A DNA stretch of 64,000 nucleotides from Megalobrama amblycephala (Eukaryota > Chordata > Actinopteri > Cypriniformes > Xenocyprididae), in contig NC_063052.1 in NCBI RefSeq assembly GCF_018812025.1, forward strand, positions 30,333,951-30,397,950, given 5' to 3'. The notes below the pieces were generated by a model, which worked only from the letters and a program-made list of their open reading frames with translations, did not search any database and was not told where the DNA came from. The translations under genes were made by a program, and so were the position numbers. Shown here in pieces: positions 1 to 21,429 of this stretch. Within the stretch, counting starts at the first letter, position 1. Each line of letters begins with the position of its first letter.

Positions 1-275
1 GACATCCTGAAGTAAACTTTGAAACGCTCGGGATAATCACGCAGCTCCTTGATGAGGTGAACTCTCCTTTCTCTCTATGCAATCTCGAAATTGGATGGAC
101 CCAATATTTCCTCTTTTTAAAGAGAGAGAGGACAACTAACTAGCGATTTTTTTCGCAACGCATTCATTAATACGCATTGGACTCAGTGTGCAAGGTCTCT
201 GTGCGTGACGAATTTTTAGGATTACGAATACGAAAAAACGCATCCAAAAATTTTGGACTCAGTGTGCAAAGGCCT
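1..275 (-). mobile_element. PIF/Harbinger transposon end with decayed transposase fragment
   Basis: On the minus strand, bases 1-120 read as a broken coding segment. One frame gives KYWVHPISRLHREKGE and, after an apparent small deletion near 55-60, another gives HLIKELRDYPERFKVYFRMS running off the window edge. This order (KRKYWVHP, then a leucine-rich stretch, then YFRMS) is typical of the N-terminus of PIF/Harbinger (HARBI1-like) nucleases. The block ends in a sequence, GGACTCAGTGTGCAAAGGCC, whose core also occurs at 177-193, as expected of terminal plus subterminal repeats. The other end lies outside the window. It is a dead copy because of the frameshift. The superfamily call rests on protein resemblance and the TAA-type flank. 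Confidence 0.6.
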
Positions 276-278
276 TAA

Positions 279-832
279 AGCCGAGTTCAGACTGCACGAT
301 TTTAGCCCAGATTTTTGCTCGCATACAGGTTGAGAAATTGCCAACAAATGCCTGAAATCACAAGCAAATCAGTGCTCGTTCACGCGAGTGACAATCACGC
401 AGTGTGAATGAGCAAAGACGCGATCTGAGAGAATCGCCGACGAGTCGCCGACGCCCGTGAGATAATTGGCATGCTAAATATCTTGTTATTCTTGTTTTTG
501 CTGCAAATCAGCTGCAAATCAGTGCACAGACAATTCGAATACCATTTTTAATAATAATCCCAGTCTCACGTGAGAACTCTGGTCTTGCATGCGTGATATT
601 GCGTTGTTTCCTCGTCACATCTCGCGTGTTTGGTTGTGAAACGTAGTTTGTGTGCCAGACAGAGTTGTCGGCGATTCTTCCTATTGTAAAGTCATGCATT
701 GTGAAACCTTCTGTCGCCGATCCATCATGCAGTGTGAACACAGAAGCGACTGAATGCTGGCCAAGATAGTCATGCAGTGTGAAAAGAACAGTGACCCGAC
801 TACTTTGAAAATCGTGCAATCTGAACTCGGCT
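279..832. mobile_element. MITE, Harbinger-like, TSD TAA
   Basis: A 554-bp non-coding element with inverted ends: AGCCGAGTTCAGACTGCACG at the left and its near-perfect complement at 811-832. It is flanked by TAA at 276-278 and 833-835, matching the 3-bp TWA target duplication of PIF/Harbinger elements. The interior repeats the words CATGCAGTGTGAA and GCCGAC. Any open frame inside is fortuitous. It sits directly against the Harbinger end on its left. Confidence 0.72.
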
Positions 833-2192
833 TAAGTTTAATATAACATCTGTTTAACTTATGACATGAAAGTAAGGTTAATAATATAACTTAGATTACA
901 CATTTTTCAGTTTTACTCAAATTAGGGTGATGCAAAAATGAGTACACCCCACAACAAAAACTACTACATCTAGTACTGTGTATGGCCTCCATGATTTTTA
1001 ATGACAGCACCAAGTCTTCTAGGCATGGAATGAACACGTTGGCGACATTTTGCAACATCTATCTTTTTCCATTCTTCAAGAATGACCTCTTTTAGAGAGG
1101 ATGGAGAGTGATGCTCAACTTGTCTCTTCAGAATTCCCCATAGGTGTTCAATTGGGTTCAGATCAGGAGCCACTGAATTACTTTCACCCTGTTCTTCTTC
1201 ACAAATCCAACAGTGGCCTTAGATGTGTGTTTAGGATCATTGTCATTTTGAAAAAGTGCAGGACGACCAAGGGCACGGAGTGATGGTAGCATCTTCTCTT
1301 TTAGTATAGAGCAGTATATCTGTGAATTCATGATGCCATCAATGAAATGCAGCTCCCTGACATTTATCTTGGTCTCATCACTCCAGAGTTTAGAGTCCCA
1401 GTAGTCTTCATCTTTGTCAGCATGGGCCCTGGCAAACTCTAGGCGGGCTTTTTTGTGCCTGGGCTTTAGGAGAGGCTTATTTCGTGGACGGCACCCATGC
1501 ATGCCATTCCTCTGCAGTGTACGCCGTATTGTGTCATGGGAAATAGTCACCCCAGTTTGGATTTCTACTTCTTTAGATAACTACAGTGAACTTGCATGCC
1601 AATTTTCTTCAACCCTTCTCATCAGAAGACGCTCCTGTCGAGGTGTTAACTTCCGTGGACGACCTGGATATCTCTGTTAGATGGTTGCAGTTCCATCTTT
1701 TTTAAATTTTTGTACCACTTTTGCTACAGTATTCTGACTGATAAGTAAAGCTTTGCTCTCGGGTCGGGGACATTTCTATTCCATGTGTTGCCATTGCTGA
1801 CAGCATGAAATGGGAAGGGCTTTTAATACCCTTTTATAGTCAGCTCTCTGCTGGACACCTGTGTAATGAATAATTAGACTCACCTGTGGTTGAATTCTTG
1901 TTAAATTAGACATCTGTAGTCTAAAATTTAGCTTTGCTCCAGAGACTTTCAGTGGGGTGTACTCATTTTTGCATCACCCTAATTTGAGTAAAATTGAAAA
2001 ATCTAAGTTATGTTATTAAGCTTATTTTCATGTCATAAATTAAACAGATGTTATATTAAACTTAGTCTTGTCAACATTTTGGAAATTGTTTTTGTGTTCA
2101 TTGAGATATTTTTATCATTTAAATTAATTATAAGGTTAACTTTAAAATGTTACTTTTTAAAGGGGGTATACTCATTTATGCTGAGCACTGTA
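833..2192 (-). mobile_element. Tc1/mariner element, left end displaced
   Basis: Inverted arms of about 115 bp are seen at 836-951 and 1953-2065; both contain GGTGATGCAAAAATGAGTAC or its complement. The right side continues to a Tc1-style terminus ending CTGAGCACTG at 2190, followed by TA. The matching left terminus is missing because the sequence is interrupted at 833 by the MITE and Harbinger insertions. The element encloses a minus-strand transposase relic. Confidence 0.8.
970..1740 (-). pseudogene. Tc1/mariner transposase relic
   Basis: The minus strand carries recognisable Tc1 DDE transposase blocks in order: a GRPRKLTPRQER linker near 1630-1660, VTISHDTIRRTL near 1530-1550, the first catalytic Asp in LWSDETKI near 1370-1395, the second in NDNDPKHT near 1225-1250, and the third acidic residue in PDLNPIEHLWG near 1140-1170. 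The reading frame changes near 1165 and a stop lies near 1675, and the N-terminal helix-turn-helix region is not intact. The enzyme would normally be about 340 residues and cut and paste the element at TA sites. Here it cannot be made as one protein. Confidence 0.88.
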
Positions 2193-2229
2193 TGGAACAG
2201 AATCAAGCACATTACACACACATACACAC

Positions 2230-2298
2230 CTTGAACACTGTTGTCTTCTTTGGTGAGATGTCATCTGTGTTATTCTGTGACTCCATCACCGTTATGTT
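2230..2298 (-). CDS. candidate internal coding exon, unrecognised gene
   Basis: A 69-bp minus-strand stretch is bounded by a strong pyrimidine-rich acceptor (CTCTCTCTAG, upstream side) and a GTGTGT donor. It is open for 23 codons, starting NITVMESQ and ending KKTTVFK, with phase 0 at both ends. It therefore joins in frame to the candidate first coding exon at 10203-10241, 7.9 kb upstream. I do not recognise the protein. Its ATG (VMES) could also be an alternative start. The exon is inferred from splice signals only and could be chance. Confidence 0.4.
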
Positions 2299-2848
2299 CT
2301 AGAGAGAGACACACAAGAGAGAGAGGGACAGGTGTTAAACGTGTGTCTGAATGAATGCTGGGTGGAGCATTCAGAATGGTGCATTCTGGGTAAAACATTC
2401 CAAAATCATGATCCACTCTTATAAAGAACAGAATATGTGGGAGAGAAGGAGCTTGAGGGCAAGTGGGAGGAGCTTTATTTTAGGCTGAACTATTGCTTTA
2501 ACTGGATCAGTCGGCTCATCGTGTGCTTAGTTCTGTGTTCAAACACACAGTGAGTCCTAATCACACAAACGGTATCAAAACAAATAAGTACATGCGTTTG
2601 CAACTTTGAAAAAGTAAACACAAGAAAAAGACAGACAGCTGAACTGATGAAACTTGACGCAAATACACACTAACTAACAGCCATCCTTAAACATGCACCG
2701 TGGCCCTAAAAAATATCTGGACACTTATATCACACATACAAACAAAATATCAGTATCTTCACAAATGTTCACATTTTTTTATGTTTGAAGTTTCAATGTG
2801 TTTGAATCAGATGGTGTTTTGGTGATTTTTCAGTATATGTATGAAGTG
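2299..2848. other. non-coding, no feature seen
   Basis: AT-rich sequence between the candidate exon and a small MITE. I see no coding potential, RNA gene or clear repeat boundary. On the gene model above this would be intron. Confidence 0.4.
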
Positions 2849-2993
2849 TGTTCGACTTGAAGTGGCCGGTGTGAGACATCAAAGCACCGTGAGAGCGATT
2901 AGAGCAGTTGGCTCCGTATGCTTTCCAATCACTCTCGCTGTATTTTCATGTCATACACCGATCGGTCTGTGCAGCGCCGCTTCAAGTCGAACA
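2849..2993. mobile_element. short MITE with near-perfect TIRs
   Basis: TGTTCGACTTGAAGTGGC at 2849-2866 is mirrored by GCCGCTTCAAGTCGAACA at 2976-2993, one mismatch in 18. The 145-bp unit is GC-richer than its surroundings and has no coding capacity. No clear target duplication is visible. Confidence 0.68.
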
Positions 2994-3630
2994 AACCTAG
3001 TAAATATTAACATCACGATCCAATAACCAGAAACAAACACAATACCGATGGTCTATTTCAACACTATAAGCTGCCAATTGACTTTTAGTAAACTTTTAGC
3101 AAATGTCTGTGTGTGTCTCTGAAAGGAGGGTGAGATTGAAGAAAACACAGACAGGCAAGCAGAAAGACACACAGGGACAGAGAAAGATAGAGACAGGACG
3201 GCAGCAGACAGGTGAAAGCAGACAGACAGAATCTATGTCCTTCCTGCTCAGGTAAACTGCACTTCCTTTTCAATTTTCTCACAAGATCCAGGCTAATTAT
3301 ACAGACTGAATATGACGACCATTTACAGCTCACTAAACTTAGACATGTACAAATTTAAAGTCATGACACATCTCCATATATATCAGTCGACCGCTCATCA
3401 CATCGACAGACAAGAAGCCAAGACACACAGACACACGATCAGTGCATGAGACAGACAGACAGACAGACAGGAGGAGAGGAGCAGAGAGGAGAGGAGAGGA
3501 GCTACTGAAGAGAAGAGCAGAACCTGGTTGTGTGCGCGGGAGGAGGGGAGGCTCTGCAGGCATCTGAGAGCACACAGACTCTCTGCCACCGACGAACAAC
3601 CCAGCCAGACAGAACGAGGCAAAGAACACT

Positions 3631-3693
3631 GTGTGAGAGAGAGAGAGCGAGAGAGAGAGAGAGAGAGGCAGAGAGAGAGAGAGAGAGAGAGAG
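3631..3693. repeat. (GA)n microsatellite
   Basis: Nearly pure GA dinucleotides with a few C interruptions, in a purine-rich block (3400-4040). The long open frames across it on both strands are products of low complexity. Confidence 0.92.
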
Positions 3694-3818
3694 GTGAAGA
3701 TGTAGTAGAAGGGAAAAACAGAATGGGAATATGCCATAAGAGAGAAAGAGAGGCAAAACAGAGAGAGAAAATGAAGGAAAGAAGAAACAAATAAAGACCA
3801 AAAAAACAAATAAAGACC

Positions 3819-3840
3819 AAAAAAAAAAAAAAAAAAAAAA
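3819..3840. repeat. poly(A) tract
   Basis: A run of 22 A residues preceded by two copies of a short unit AAACAAATAAAGACC at 3787-3818. Confidence 0.9.
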
Positions 3841-3918
3841 GCAGCAAACCAAGGAAGGGAAAAAAGACAAAAGAAAAGAATGAATGATGAGAACAATAGA
3901 TAGAAGAACAAACATATC

Positions 3919-4039
<121 letters not shown>

Positions 4040-4158
4040 GCATGCAAATAACAAAAGTAACGTGAGGGTCGTACAAGTGAAACAGCGTGAAAAATAGAAA
4101 AGAGGAGAGTCAGTGAGGAAAGTGAGGGGAAAAAAACAGTATTAGAGCAACAGTGAGC

Positions 4159-4186
4159 AACACACACACACACACACACACACACT
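4159..4186. repeat. (CA)n microsatellite
   Basis: A short pure CA run. Confidence 0.9.
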
Positions 4187-4439
4187 CTTGTACATAGACC
4201 AACTCACACGATCATGAGTGAGCGGAGCTGAGAAGAGGGAGTGGCCTCATAAGCTCCTCCCCTTCTGCGCTCAAAAATATGACCTAGTTTAGAGTATGGA
4301 TACGTGAACACAAACTTTACACAATCAAGACATTCATGCACTAGCGTGTGTATTCGTGCACGACACTCAATGAAATCTGAAGTCAAATGTAAAGAATCAA
4401 TAGTTATCAATATTAGTTATTAATATACTTTCAAAGTTT

Positions 4440-5235
4440 GGAATCATTAAAAATGTTTTATTTTTTGAAAGAAGTCTCTAATGCTCACCAAGGCTGCATT
4501 TATTTGATCAAAAATAGTAATATTATAACAATTTAAAACAACTTTTCTATTTGAATACATTTTAAAATGTAATTTTTACCAGTCGTCATTCAATAATTCT
4601 AATATGCTGATTTAGACATTTAGATTTATTTATTACTCAGTGGTGTTAATAGGGTTGCGAAATTCCGGGAATTTTCAAAGCTGGAAACTTTCCATGGGAA
4701 TTAATGGGAATATATGGGAATTAATGGGAATACAATTAACTACAATTTAAAATAATGGTTTTCTGTTTTGATATACATACATTTAATCCTGTGATCAAAG
4801 CTGAATTTTCAGCATCATTTCTCCAGTCTTCAGTGTCACATGATCCTTCAGAAATCATTCTAACATGCTAATTTGATACTCAGTTATCAATATTGGAAAC
4901 AGTTGTGCTACTTAATATTTTTTATAACCTGTGATACTTTTTTCAGGATTCTTTGATCAATAAAAATTTAAAGAACAGCATTTGTTTAAACAGAAATCTT
5001 TTGTAACAAAATTGATGTGTGAAATTGATGAAAAAAAAAGTGATAATAAAGTGATATTGTTAGAAAAGATTTCTATTTTGAATAAATTCTGTTCTTTTAA
5101 ACTTTTTATTCATCAATGAATCCTGAAAATAGTATTACAGGTTCCAAAAAAATATTCAGCAGCACAACTGTTTCCAACAATGATAACCGAGTATCAAATC
5201 ATAGAATGATTTCTGAAGGATCATGTGACACTTAA
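4440..5235. mobile_element. foldback (palindromic) DNA element
   Basis: Arms at roughly 4836-5020 and 5050-5232 are inverted copies; for example GTGTCACATGATCCTTCAGA in the left arm reappears as its complement, with mismatches, near 5210-5232. The outer left part contains CTCACCAAGGCTGCATTTAT, which I associate with an abundant non-autonomous teleost repeat. Only the inner palindrome is demonstrated here; the outer limits are approximate. Confidence 0.68.
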
Positions 5236-5607
5236 ATAAACTTTATTAACTATTGTCTTTGCTGCTGACCTTTGATGATCCATACTAATAAGCAAAAATG
5301 ACTTTAGATAAACATCACATTTGTGTTTCATTTTTAATTGTTTAAGTAAGAGTGTTGAACTTTCTTCTACTGCATCTTTCACTTTTGGTGTGAAAAGGCC
5401 TTTTTTTTGGGGGGCAAAAACAGAACTTTTTTGTTATTAAAAATAAACAAGTAAGCTCAGCCCAGGTCAGAAAGAGTAACACAAAAGTAACGTAATGCAT
5501 TACTTTCCATAGAAAGTAACGTAATTAGTTACTATGAAGGGTAACTCAATTTGTAATGCATTACTTTTAAAAGGTAACGTGCCCCAACACTGTTATGACT
5601 TATTAAT

Positions 5608-5652
5608 TAATGTAATGTAATGTAATGTAATGTAATGTAATGTAATGTAATA
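5608..5652. repeat. (TAATG)n pentanucleotide repeat
   Basis: About eight tandem TAATG units. Confidence 0.9.
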
Positions 5653-7370
5653 TGGGTCATTCTGTGTCAAATCAATCAACTTCCGCTGAGTAATTTACTT
5701 AGTAATCCATTATTTTGTAGAGAGTGGGGTGTAAAGATTTGGGATCCATATTACAGGGGGCTAAAAAAATGACTTGAGAAAGATGGCAGCATCATTATTT
5801 TATTTTTACACAGAGATTGGTATGTCTAATATTAAAATCTGTTAACTTTCGCAATCTTTGTTGCATTATATGCCAACACTGACAGATCAAAAAAGGGAAA
5901 AAGCACTTCTTGTAAGTTTTGCCTGAAGTTTGCATGCCTGTAACTGAAGAAGTATTAAAGATATCCTTTTAGATTCTGGTTCTTAAAATTTTCTTTTGGT
6001 GTCCAATAAGGCCCAATATGGTTCATTTCCAGAGATATGGAGATCTCAATGTGGCTCCATGAGTAAACTGGCAAATTGTACACATTTTCAGTGGTCAAAA
6101 ACCAAATGTGGGTCACTTGCCTACAGCTGATACTTTTTTTCCTTTTAAAGATGAATATCTGAGGAACGAATAATGTTGAAACTAGAAATGTGTTTCGTTT
6201 TCTTCTATCAACACAATTGCATAAACATTCCTATCTGAGTGCCATAAATAGTCTTTTTCCAAAGTGTGCATGCCTGTAACTCTAAAGATATTAATTATAT
6301 CTTAATATCCTTCCAAATTCTTAATAAACTTTTCTTTTGTGATCTTCATTAAGGCCCTATATGGTTCAATCCCATAGATATGGGGATCCCAATGTGATGT
6401 CCAAATTGTTGAATTTTACTCATTTTCAAAAGGTCAAAAACTAAATGTGGGTCACTTTTCTTACAGCTGATACTTAATGTGTTTAAAGAAGGATGTCTGA
6501 AGAACAAATAATACTGAAGGCATCTTGATTCTATCAAAACAGCTGCATACAACATATCTCTCTGTAATTTTTTAGACGAGGACCTCTGGTTGAATCGACA
6601 CGAAATGACCCATATATTCATAATTAATTTAATTTTTAATTTATAAAGCATTGAGATAATTAGATCAAATTGTTTATTTAAACCTTAAATTGATGTGAGT
6701 CAGTTTGGCCATTTCTTACCATCTCAGATCTTACTAGTTCACAAACTAATAATAACCATTCAGAGATCTGTATCCAAAACCTGTAATAAAAGAATAAACT
6801 CCTAATCCCATTCAAAACAAACCAGGCACTGTTTCTCCAGGCAGCTGGCCTAACAGAGAGGGTGTTGTTAAACTTAACCTAACATGACCCAAGATGAAGA
6901 TCAGCATAATCATGACAGATCTGGAGAGACTGAGCTGGTTACGCCCTCTTGTGCAACATTTATATAGATTCATCTGTGCAACTGACTTATTAGGGAACAG
7001 ATATGTAGAAATAGTTTAGTAACTAAATAATATAAATAGTGCTAATTAGTCATATAGTAGATGTTTTTATGCAAAGTGCATGTCATAATCACACTGGCAT
7101 GTATAGACTGTGTAACACAGGATGCACATATAGACATTATTTAATATATGAAGTACATCAATAGAACATGTAGACTATAATAGAAAAATAATACTGCACA
7201 CACAGACTGTATATGATGACATATGGGACACATAAGTGGTATTAAATACATGTTCTACATAGTAGGGAATATATGTTGTGTAGGGTATATGAAGCACAAA
7301 CAGATATTGTTCAGATATTTGGATTCAACATATAGATTGTGATATAACAAGTTGAGTTCATTTGGATAGC
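5653..7370. other. non-coding interval with an internal duplication
   Basis: AT-rich. Two related blocks at about 5930-6130 and 6260-6490 share phrases such as TGCATGCCTGTAACT, CCAAATGTGGGTCACTT and TTACAGCTGATACTT, so this is a diverged direct duplication inside an old repeat. A palindromic phrase near 5655 and 6595 (GGGTCATTCTGTGTC and its rough complement) suggests the element runs from about 5653 to 6613. No gene is seen. Confidence 0.5.
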
Positions 7371-7374
7371 GATT

Positions 7375-9840
7375 TTCACAACACTGTCTTCAAGCAGCTA
7401 ATGTATACATGAAGCACATGTACGTGCGCAGACTGTGTTAAATGGAGCATATATACACTGTATAGTGAAGCTATATGAAGATATAAACACTGCATGTGAT
7501 ATATGAAGATCATGTAGACTATGTGATATATGAAATGATATAGATCAAATGAAGCAAATAGATTGTTTAATATATGAGGCACATACACATTGTTTAATAT
7601 ATGAAGCACATACAGATTGTTTAATATATAAAGCACATATAGATTGTTTAATGTATGAAGCTCATAGAGATCGTTTAATGTATGAAGCAGATATACATTG
7701 TTTAATACATAAAGCTTGTATATGTGATATATGAAGCTCATATGGATTATATGATATATGAAGAACAGCACATATAGATTGTTTAATATATGAAGCACAT
7801 ATAGATGGTTTAATATATGAAGCTCATATAAATCATTTAATGTATGAAGCACATATACACAAAGCTTGTATAGACTATATGTGATATATGAAGCACATAT
7901 AGATTGTTTAGTATATGAAGCTTATATAGATTGTGATATTTGAAGCACATATAGATTGTTTAATATATATGAGGCGCAAATAGATTGCTTAATATACGAA
8001 GACCAAATAGACAGTGTATTAGAAAGAGCATATAGATTGGTTAATATATGAAGCGCACAGATTTTTTTAACATATGTAACTTGCATATTATAGATTGTTT
8101 AATATATAAAGCGCATATAGATTTTGTGATACTGTACATGAAGCTCATATCAACTATGTTTAATAAATGAAGCAGATATAGATTGTTTAATATATATAAA
8201 GCCCATTTAGACTGTGTAATATATGAAAAGCATATGTGATATGATTGTTTATTATATGAAGCTCAAGTCAAGTCATCTTTATTATATATAGCGCTTTATA
8301 CAATACAAACTGTTTCAAAACAGCTTTTCTATAACAGGAAAATAATTCAATGATGCAAACAGAGCTCATACAGACTATATGTGATATATGAAGCACATAT
8401 AGATTGTGATATTTGAAGCACATATAGACTGTTTAATATATGAAGCGCACAGATTTTTTTTAACAAATGTAACTTACATATTATAGATTGTTTAATATAT
8501 AAAGCGCATATAGACTGTGATACAGTATATGAAGCTCATATAGATTGTTTAATATATGAAGCTCATATAGATTGTGATATTTGAAGCACATATTGTTTAA
8601 TATATATGAAGTGCAAATAGATTGCTTAATATATGAAGACCAAATAGACAGCGTATTAGAAAGAGCATATAGATTGGTTAATATATGAAGCGCACAGATT
8701 TTTTTAACATATGTAACTTACATATTATAGATTGTTTCATATATAAAGCGCATATAGATTTTGTGATACAGTATATGAAGCTCATATCAACTATGTTTAA
8801 TAAATGAAGCAGATATAGATTGTTTAATATATATAAAGCCCATTTAGACTGTGTAATATATGAAGAGCATATGTGATGTGATTGTTTATTATATGAAGAT
8901 CAAGTCAAGTCACCTTTATTATATATAGCGCTTTATACAATACAAACTGTTTCAAAACAGCTTTACAATAACAGGAAAATAATTCAATGATGCAAACAGA
9001 GCTCATACAGACTATATGTGATATTTGAAGCACATATAGATTAATATATATGAGGCGCAAATAGATTGCTTAATATATAAAGATCAAATAGACTGCATAT
9101 TAGGAAGAGCATATAGATTGTTTAATATATGAAGCGTACAGATTTTTTTTAAACAAATGTAACTTACATATAGATTGTTTAATATATAAAGCGCATATAG
9201 ACTTTGTGATACAGTATATGAAGCTCATATAGATTGTTTAATAAATGAAGCTCATATAAACCATTTAATGTATGAAGCACATATACACAAAGCTTGTATA
9301 GACTATATGTGATATATGAAGCACATATAGATTGTTTAATATATGAAGCTCATATAGATTGTGATATTTGAAGCACATATAGATTGTTTAATATATATGA
9401 GGCGCAAATAGATTGTTTAATATAGGAAGACCAAATAGACAGCGTATTAGGAAGAGCATATAGATCGTTTAATATATGAAGCGCACAGATTTTTTTTAAC
9501 AAATGTAACTTACATTTTATAGATTGTTTAATATATAAAGCGCATATAGACTTTGTGATACAGTATGAAGCTCATATAGATTGTGATATTTGAAGCACAT
9601 ATAGATAGACTGTGTAATATATGAAGAGCATATGTGATATATGATAGTTTATTATATGAAGCTCAAACCAAGTCACCTTTATTATATATAGCGCTTTATA
9701 CAATACAAACTGTTTCAAAACAGCTTTACAATAACAGGAAAATAATTCAATGATGCAAACAGAGCTCATACAGACTATATGTGATATATGAAGCGCCTAT
9801 AGATAGCTTAATATATAAAAATTGATTTTGTAATATATGA
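7375..9840. repeat. AT-rich satellite, unit about 27 bp, with higher-order structure
   Basis: The array is made of degenerate units of the type ATAGATTGTTTAATATATGA followed by AGCACAT. A distinct module with TTTATTATATATAGCGCTTT and ACAATACAAACTGTTTCAAA recurs at about 8268-8375, 8890-9010 and 9660-9775, giving higher-order periods near 620 and 770 bp. Open frames across it are by-products of the periodicity. Confidence 0.88.
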
Positions 9841-9899
9841 AGACTGTGCACAACACATCAAGTGCTTATGATATATGAGGCGCATAGACTGCGATATAT

Positions 9900-10115
9900 G
9901 ACGCAGCTGTGCCGCAATGACGCTCCGATCCTCGAGCGAAACGCGAACGCTTCCTCGACATTCAGACGCGATATACTCGTCAAATTATGAGCGGAAAGTC
10001 AGTTTAGAGTCAAAACTAAAATAAATCATTATAGCGCAACATGATAACTGCCGAATGTTTTATATCGATTCAGGCCGCTGCTGTGTTTTTGTCCTCCTCC
10101 CTCTCTAGCCCGAGT
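9900..10115. promoter_or_regulatory. small CpG-rich block
   Basis: A sudden rise in CpG (CGAGCGAAACGCGAACGCTT and similar) directly after the AT-rich satellite. It lies just downstream of the candidate first coding exon at 10203-10322 and may be part of a CpG island extending into that gene's first intron. No coding frame is recognised. Confidence 0.4.
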
Positions 10116-10202
10116 AATACTGCATTACAATAAAAACAAACATCCACACCAGCACGAGCATCACATATTCAGACTGTGTCTTATATGTTGGTCCTCACGT
10201 AC

Positions 10203-10322
10203 CATCAGCTCCAGGGTTTTGTCCTCCATGTCCGGATCCATATTATTGTTGTTCTGGTTGAATCCAACCGTGAAAATGGAAACCCGTCCGTGAACCCGAG
10301 TGAAGAGAGAAACAACAAACAC
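10203..10322 (-). CDS. candidate first coding exon, unrecognised gene
   Basis: On the minus strand, an ATG at 10241-10239 in a fair context (AATAATATGG) opens MDPDMEDKTLELM and runs into a good donor, ATG|GTACGTGAGG, at 10203/10202. The upstream side shows an acceptor-like TTTTGTAG at about 10323, so 10242-10322 would be 5' UTR. The coding part is 39 bp, ends in phase 0, and is compatible with the candidate exon at 2230-2298. The peptide is acidic and I do not recognise it. It lies downstream of etf1 on the same strand. No transcript evidence is available. Confidence 0.45.
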
Positions 10323-10465
10323 CTACAAAACATGGAGAAACAATGCCATTAGAGCAGAATAAGAGTCCTTTTCCACAAATTCGCACCCGAGCATTATTAC
10401 AAAGCTAATTCATTGTTAAAACATTAGTCATAAAACATTTTATTTTACATTTTACTCTCTATTTA

Positions 10466-10566
<101 letters not shown>

Positions 10567-10739
10567 ACAATTGCAAAATTTTATTTTAATTCACTGTTTG
10601 CTTGTAAAATATATAAATTATTTTTTTTTAAATCTATTATGTAACTTTATTTCAAATATACAATATAATATATAACAAATTCGTCATACACATACATTTA
10701 AAAATTTTGGTCATAACCATATTAAGACTTTTGCTTTGC

Positions 10740-10940
10740 AACAGTGACATTTATTTCTGGTGAAGTATCCATAGTTGTATCAGGTTTCGAGGTCTGATTG
10801 GTCACGTGGCTCTACAGGACGTGTGTGAGAGGGCGGGGCCCTCTGCAGCTACTTTAAAATGCAGACTCTCTGGTTGGTCAAACGGAGATGAGAGGACGTT
10901 TGTGGTGAAGCATGCTTTCAGGTGATTGGCTCCTTCTGTT
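10740..10940. promoter_or_regulatory. promoter-like block
   Basis: The interval contains an inverted CCAAT box next to an E-box (GATTGGTCACGTGGC, about 10796-10810), a GC box (GGGCGGGGCC near 10830) and a TTTAAA element near 10853, in otherwise AT-rich DNA. It lies about 450-700 bp upstream of the candidate first coding exon at 10203-10322 and could be its promoter. Inferred from motifs only. Confidence 0.4.
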
Positions 10941-11366
10941 GTTGGGTCTTTCCCCATCAATAGAGAGAGATTGAGTAAGAAAAAAACAAAAACAAATCAA
11001 CCCACAGGCCTCTTTAGATCTATCAGTCTTGCCAAATGAATTTATATCATTAATATTAATTCTGACTAATATAATCATAACTCTATGCCATTTTACTAGT
11101 GCCAGGCCCCTATATTGGTATTACAAGCGGCCCTCAGCCACCATTCACAGATAAATAACAGCATCAACACAGGCTATTTAAAACCCATACTGGTCGAGTG
11201 CCAATATTCATTGTATTTCTTAGTGTAATAAGAAGAAGAATGAGGAAAAGGTCTACAATAATGATCTTATAGTCCGGGACAGAAAAATAATTTCTCATTT
11301 TTCCCCCATAAATCCTAAATGTAATAATGTAGAAGCACAAGGTGAGATTTTATATTAGAATTGCAC

Positions 11367-11396
11367 TTTTTTTGGGGGGGGGGGGGGGGGGGGGGG
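11367..11396. repeat. T7-G23 homopolymer tract
   Basis: Seven T followed by about 23 G. A run this long is also a common sequencing or assembly problem. Confidence 0.9.
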
Positions 11397-11454
11397 ATAT
11401 ACAGAGCACACTTGAGTAAAACAGGACACAGAGGGAAGTTTCAGCATTTTCAAA

Positions 11455-11913
11455 TTTATTTTGTTTCTCCCCCATTCTTTACATAAACCCATGTAAAAAA
11501 TACCACACTGTCATAAAATACAGCAGCAGCGATTGCCAATAAAAAAAAAAACTCAAAGGAAGAGAACTAGTGGTGGATTCAGGGTGGAAAAATCTGGGGG
11601 GAGAAAAACAGAAAAAGGGTAAAAAGAAAAATAAACATTTCAAAATGAGTCCAAACGGTTTGAGAGATCTTTAATTCAAAACGGGAAGAGAATAAACAAA
11701 GTGAGTCCTGTCCAATCAGAATGCTCTAAGGCTGGGCCTCATGAATTATTCATGATGGCTCTGTCCTTCACTTGATTGACAGACGACACACTTCTCTTCT
11801 GAAACTGTGCATTTTGAGTATTGAGTGCACAGGTTCTCGGTAAGAAAGAACAATTTTTCTTTCCATTACTCCTCAAATCTTCACTTATTTCTCTCTAGCT
11901 CGGTCTCAACTAC
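11455..11913 (-). other. etf1: etf1 3' UTR and poly(A) signal
   Basis: Downstream of the etf1 stop on the minus strand the sequence has no repeat match until an AATAAA hexamer (TTTATT at 11455-11460 on +). Cleavage would be expected some 15-30 bp further on. Other A-rich hexamers exist, so the exact end is an inference. Confidence 0.5.
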
Positions 11914-21426
<9,513 letters not shown>

Positions 21427-21429
21427 TTA

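Noticed and set aside
7376..7852. 158-codon frame with repeated LYVLHILNN words
   Set aside because: It is the translated form of the 27-bp AT-rich satellite; the periodicity explains the open frame.
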